Positions 63,063 to 64,000 of a stretch of 64,000 bases of DNA are shown one piece after another (position 1 is the first letter of the stretch; the number at the start of each line of letters is the position of its first letter). Origin of the DNA: Bugulina stolonifera (lineage: Eukaryota > Bryozoa > Gymnolaemata > Cheilostomatida > Bugulidae); contig OW285189.1 of assembly GCA_935421135.1 (NCBI GenBank), positions 24,554,298-24,618,297 on the forward strand. The letters run 5' to 3'. Position numbers and translations under genes: made by a program. The notes beneath the pieces were generated by a model that was not told where the DNA came from, ran no database searches, and saw nothing but the letters and a program-made list of their open reading frames with translations.

Positions 63063-64000
63063 GGGGATCTCATTTATATTTTCAATCTCACCCGTTCCCT
63101 GCAGACACTTGGAGTTGTCAGAACCTACTCATGTTCAGTGTGCGTTCAGTATAGGACACATTGTATGGTATAATAGTAATGGTAATGTGCTACACAACAT
63201 GTGCTTGTGGTTGTTCTGCTCTTATAATTTCTATTTCATTGACATAAATGTAACACTTGCAGATATTACACACTAGATAAATAATTTTGTAGGTACAAAG
63301 TAAATAATGTTATTGTATATAAAGGTATACGAGTATTATTTTTGTTTCCATTTGGCAAGGAAACCTTTAGCTGCATATTATAATATACAATTGTTTATAC
63401 TTACACTATTATAATTATTGCTATGGTTATGGCCTCATAATACTACCCACAGGTTCAGGTATAAAACTATCACCTGTGTGTCGAACTAATTTATACACCA
63501 CATATGCATATACTACACAGACAAAGCTATTTTAGGTAGAATTTTTTACGATTTATATAAGCAACATTTGTCTATAATATTATTATATTACTTTCTCAGT
63601 ATGTTACTCACCATTGAGACTCACTCTGTATTATTCTCGAGAATCTTTTTATATAATTTCAACTTATACTATTGGTTAGATACAATAAAGGTATATTTCT
63701 AGTCATACTGTATTATCTTCTTCCTTGTTTAGTTCATGAATGTACAGTATTAACTTTATTATGATTGCATTATATTACTAATAATTAGTAGGAATTGTTA
63801 CAACATATGACAAATAGATAACAAACAATACAACATGGCTTACCACAAGTAGAAAAATTAAGTATTGATAAAAATTCTCATGTGGCTCCCAACTTGCTAT
63901 AACTGCTGGTTGGGGGTTGAGAGGTCTGTACTGTCTGCAGCTTGCTATAACTGCTGGTTGGGGGTTGAGGGGTCTGTACTGTACTGTCTGCAGAGTGTAA
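63063..64000. other. Septin 3' UTR and flank
   Basis: A candidate poly(A) signal AATAAA lies at 63684-63689. From about 63891 to the window end a unit of about 50 bp (CTTGCTATAACTGCTGGTTG...) is repeated at least twice, so a further minisatellite continues past the edge. Confidence 0.5.

Overview
This window is animal nuclear DNA. The genes are split into many short exons with canonical GT/AG junctions. The DNA is AT-rich and full of minisatellites and decayed transposons. The recognisable proteins (septin 7, TIM21, an EMI-domain secreted protein, WSC-domain proteins, a CAP-Gly protein, a PAGR1-like chromatin cofactor) fit an animal with small genes and modest introns. A demosponge is my best guess, but that is inference; nothing here proves the phylum. 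Exon boundaries were set by hand from reading frame, intron phase and splice motifs, and each multi-exon model keeps its phase from start to stop.

Layout. 0.5-7.7 kb (+): 12-exon gene for a secreted protein with two WSC domains and an unrecognised helical C-terminus. 8.1-8.4 kb (-): orphan first exon with an eh1-like repressor motif. 9.5-11.1 kb (+): small EMI-domain secreted protein. 11.3-15.5 kb: minisatellite, tail of an LTR-retrotransposon pol, a hAT element with a perfect 8-bp target-site duplication that carries a SINE and a foldback, and an LTR-like block. 15.9-21.1 kb (+): tandem paralogue of the WSC gene with the same 12 exons and the same phases, followed by a second LTR-like block. 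23.1-26.6 kb (+): CAP-Gly protein. 27.1-29.0 kb (-): TIM21. 29.9-38.3 kb: transposon graveyard with Ty3-type RT, LINE RT pieces on both strands, and a three-level nest (hAT MITE inside a TTAA-flanked element inside a LINE). 40.5-41.4 kb (+): PAGR1-like protein. 43.7-63.1 kb (+): septin 7, with at least three candidate alternative first exons, all ending in phase 0, in front of an 11-exon common body.

What stands out. (1) Minisatellites repeatedly start or end exactly at splice junctions; in one case the array is eight tandem copies of a working 5' splice site. (2) The WSC pair shows a 100-bp exon patch that is 97% identical while the rest of the proteins is strongly diverged, which looks like gene conversion. 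(3) The second WSC gene is bracketed by two diverged LTR-like sequences of one family in the same orientation. (4) The TE nests have readable target-site duplications, so their order of insertion can be read. No prokaryotic system, CRISPR array or intact tRNA/rRNA gene was seen.
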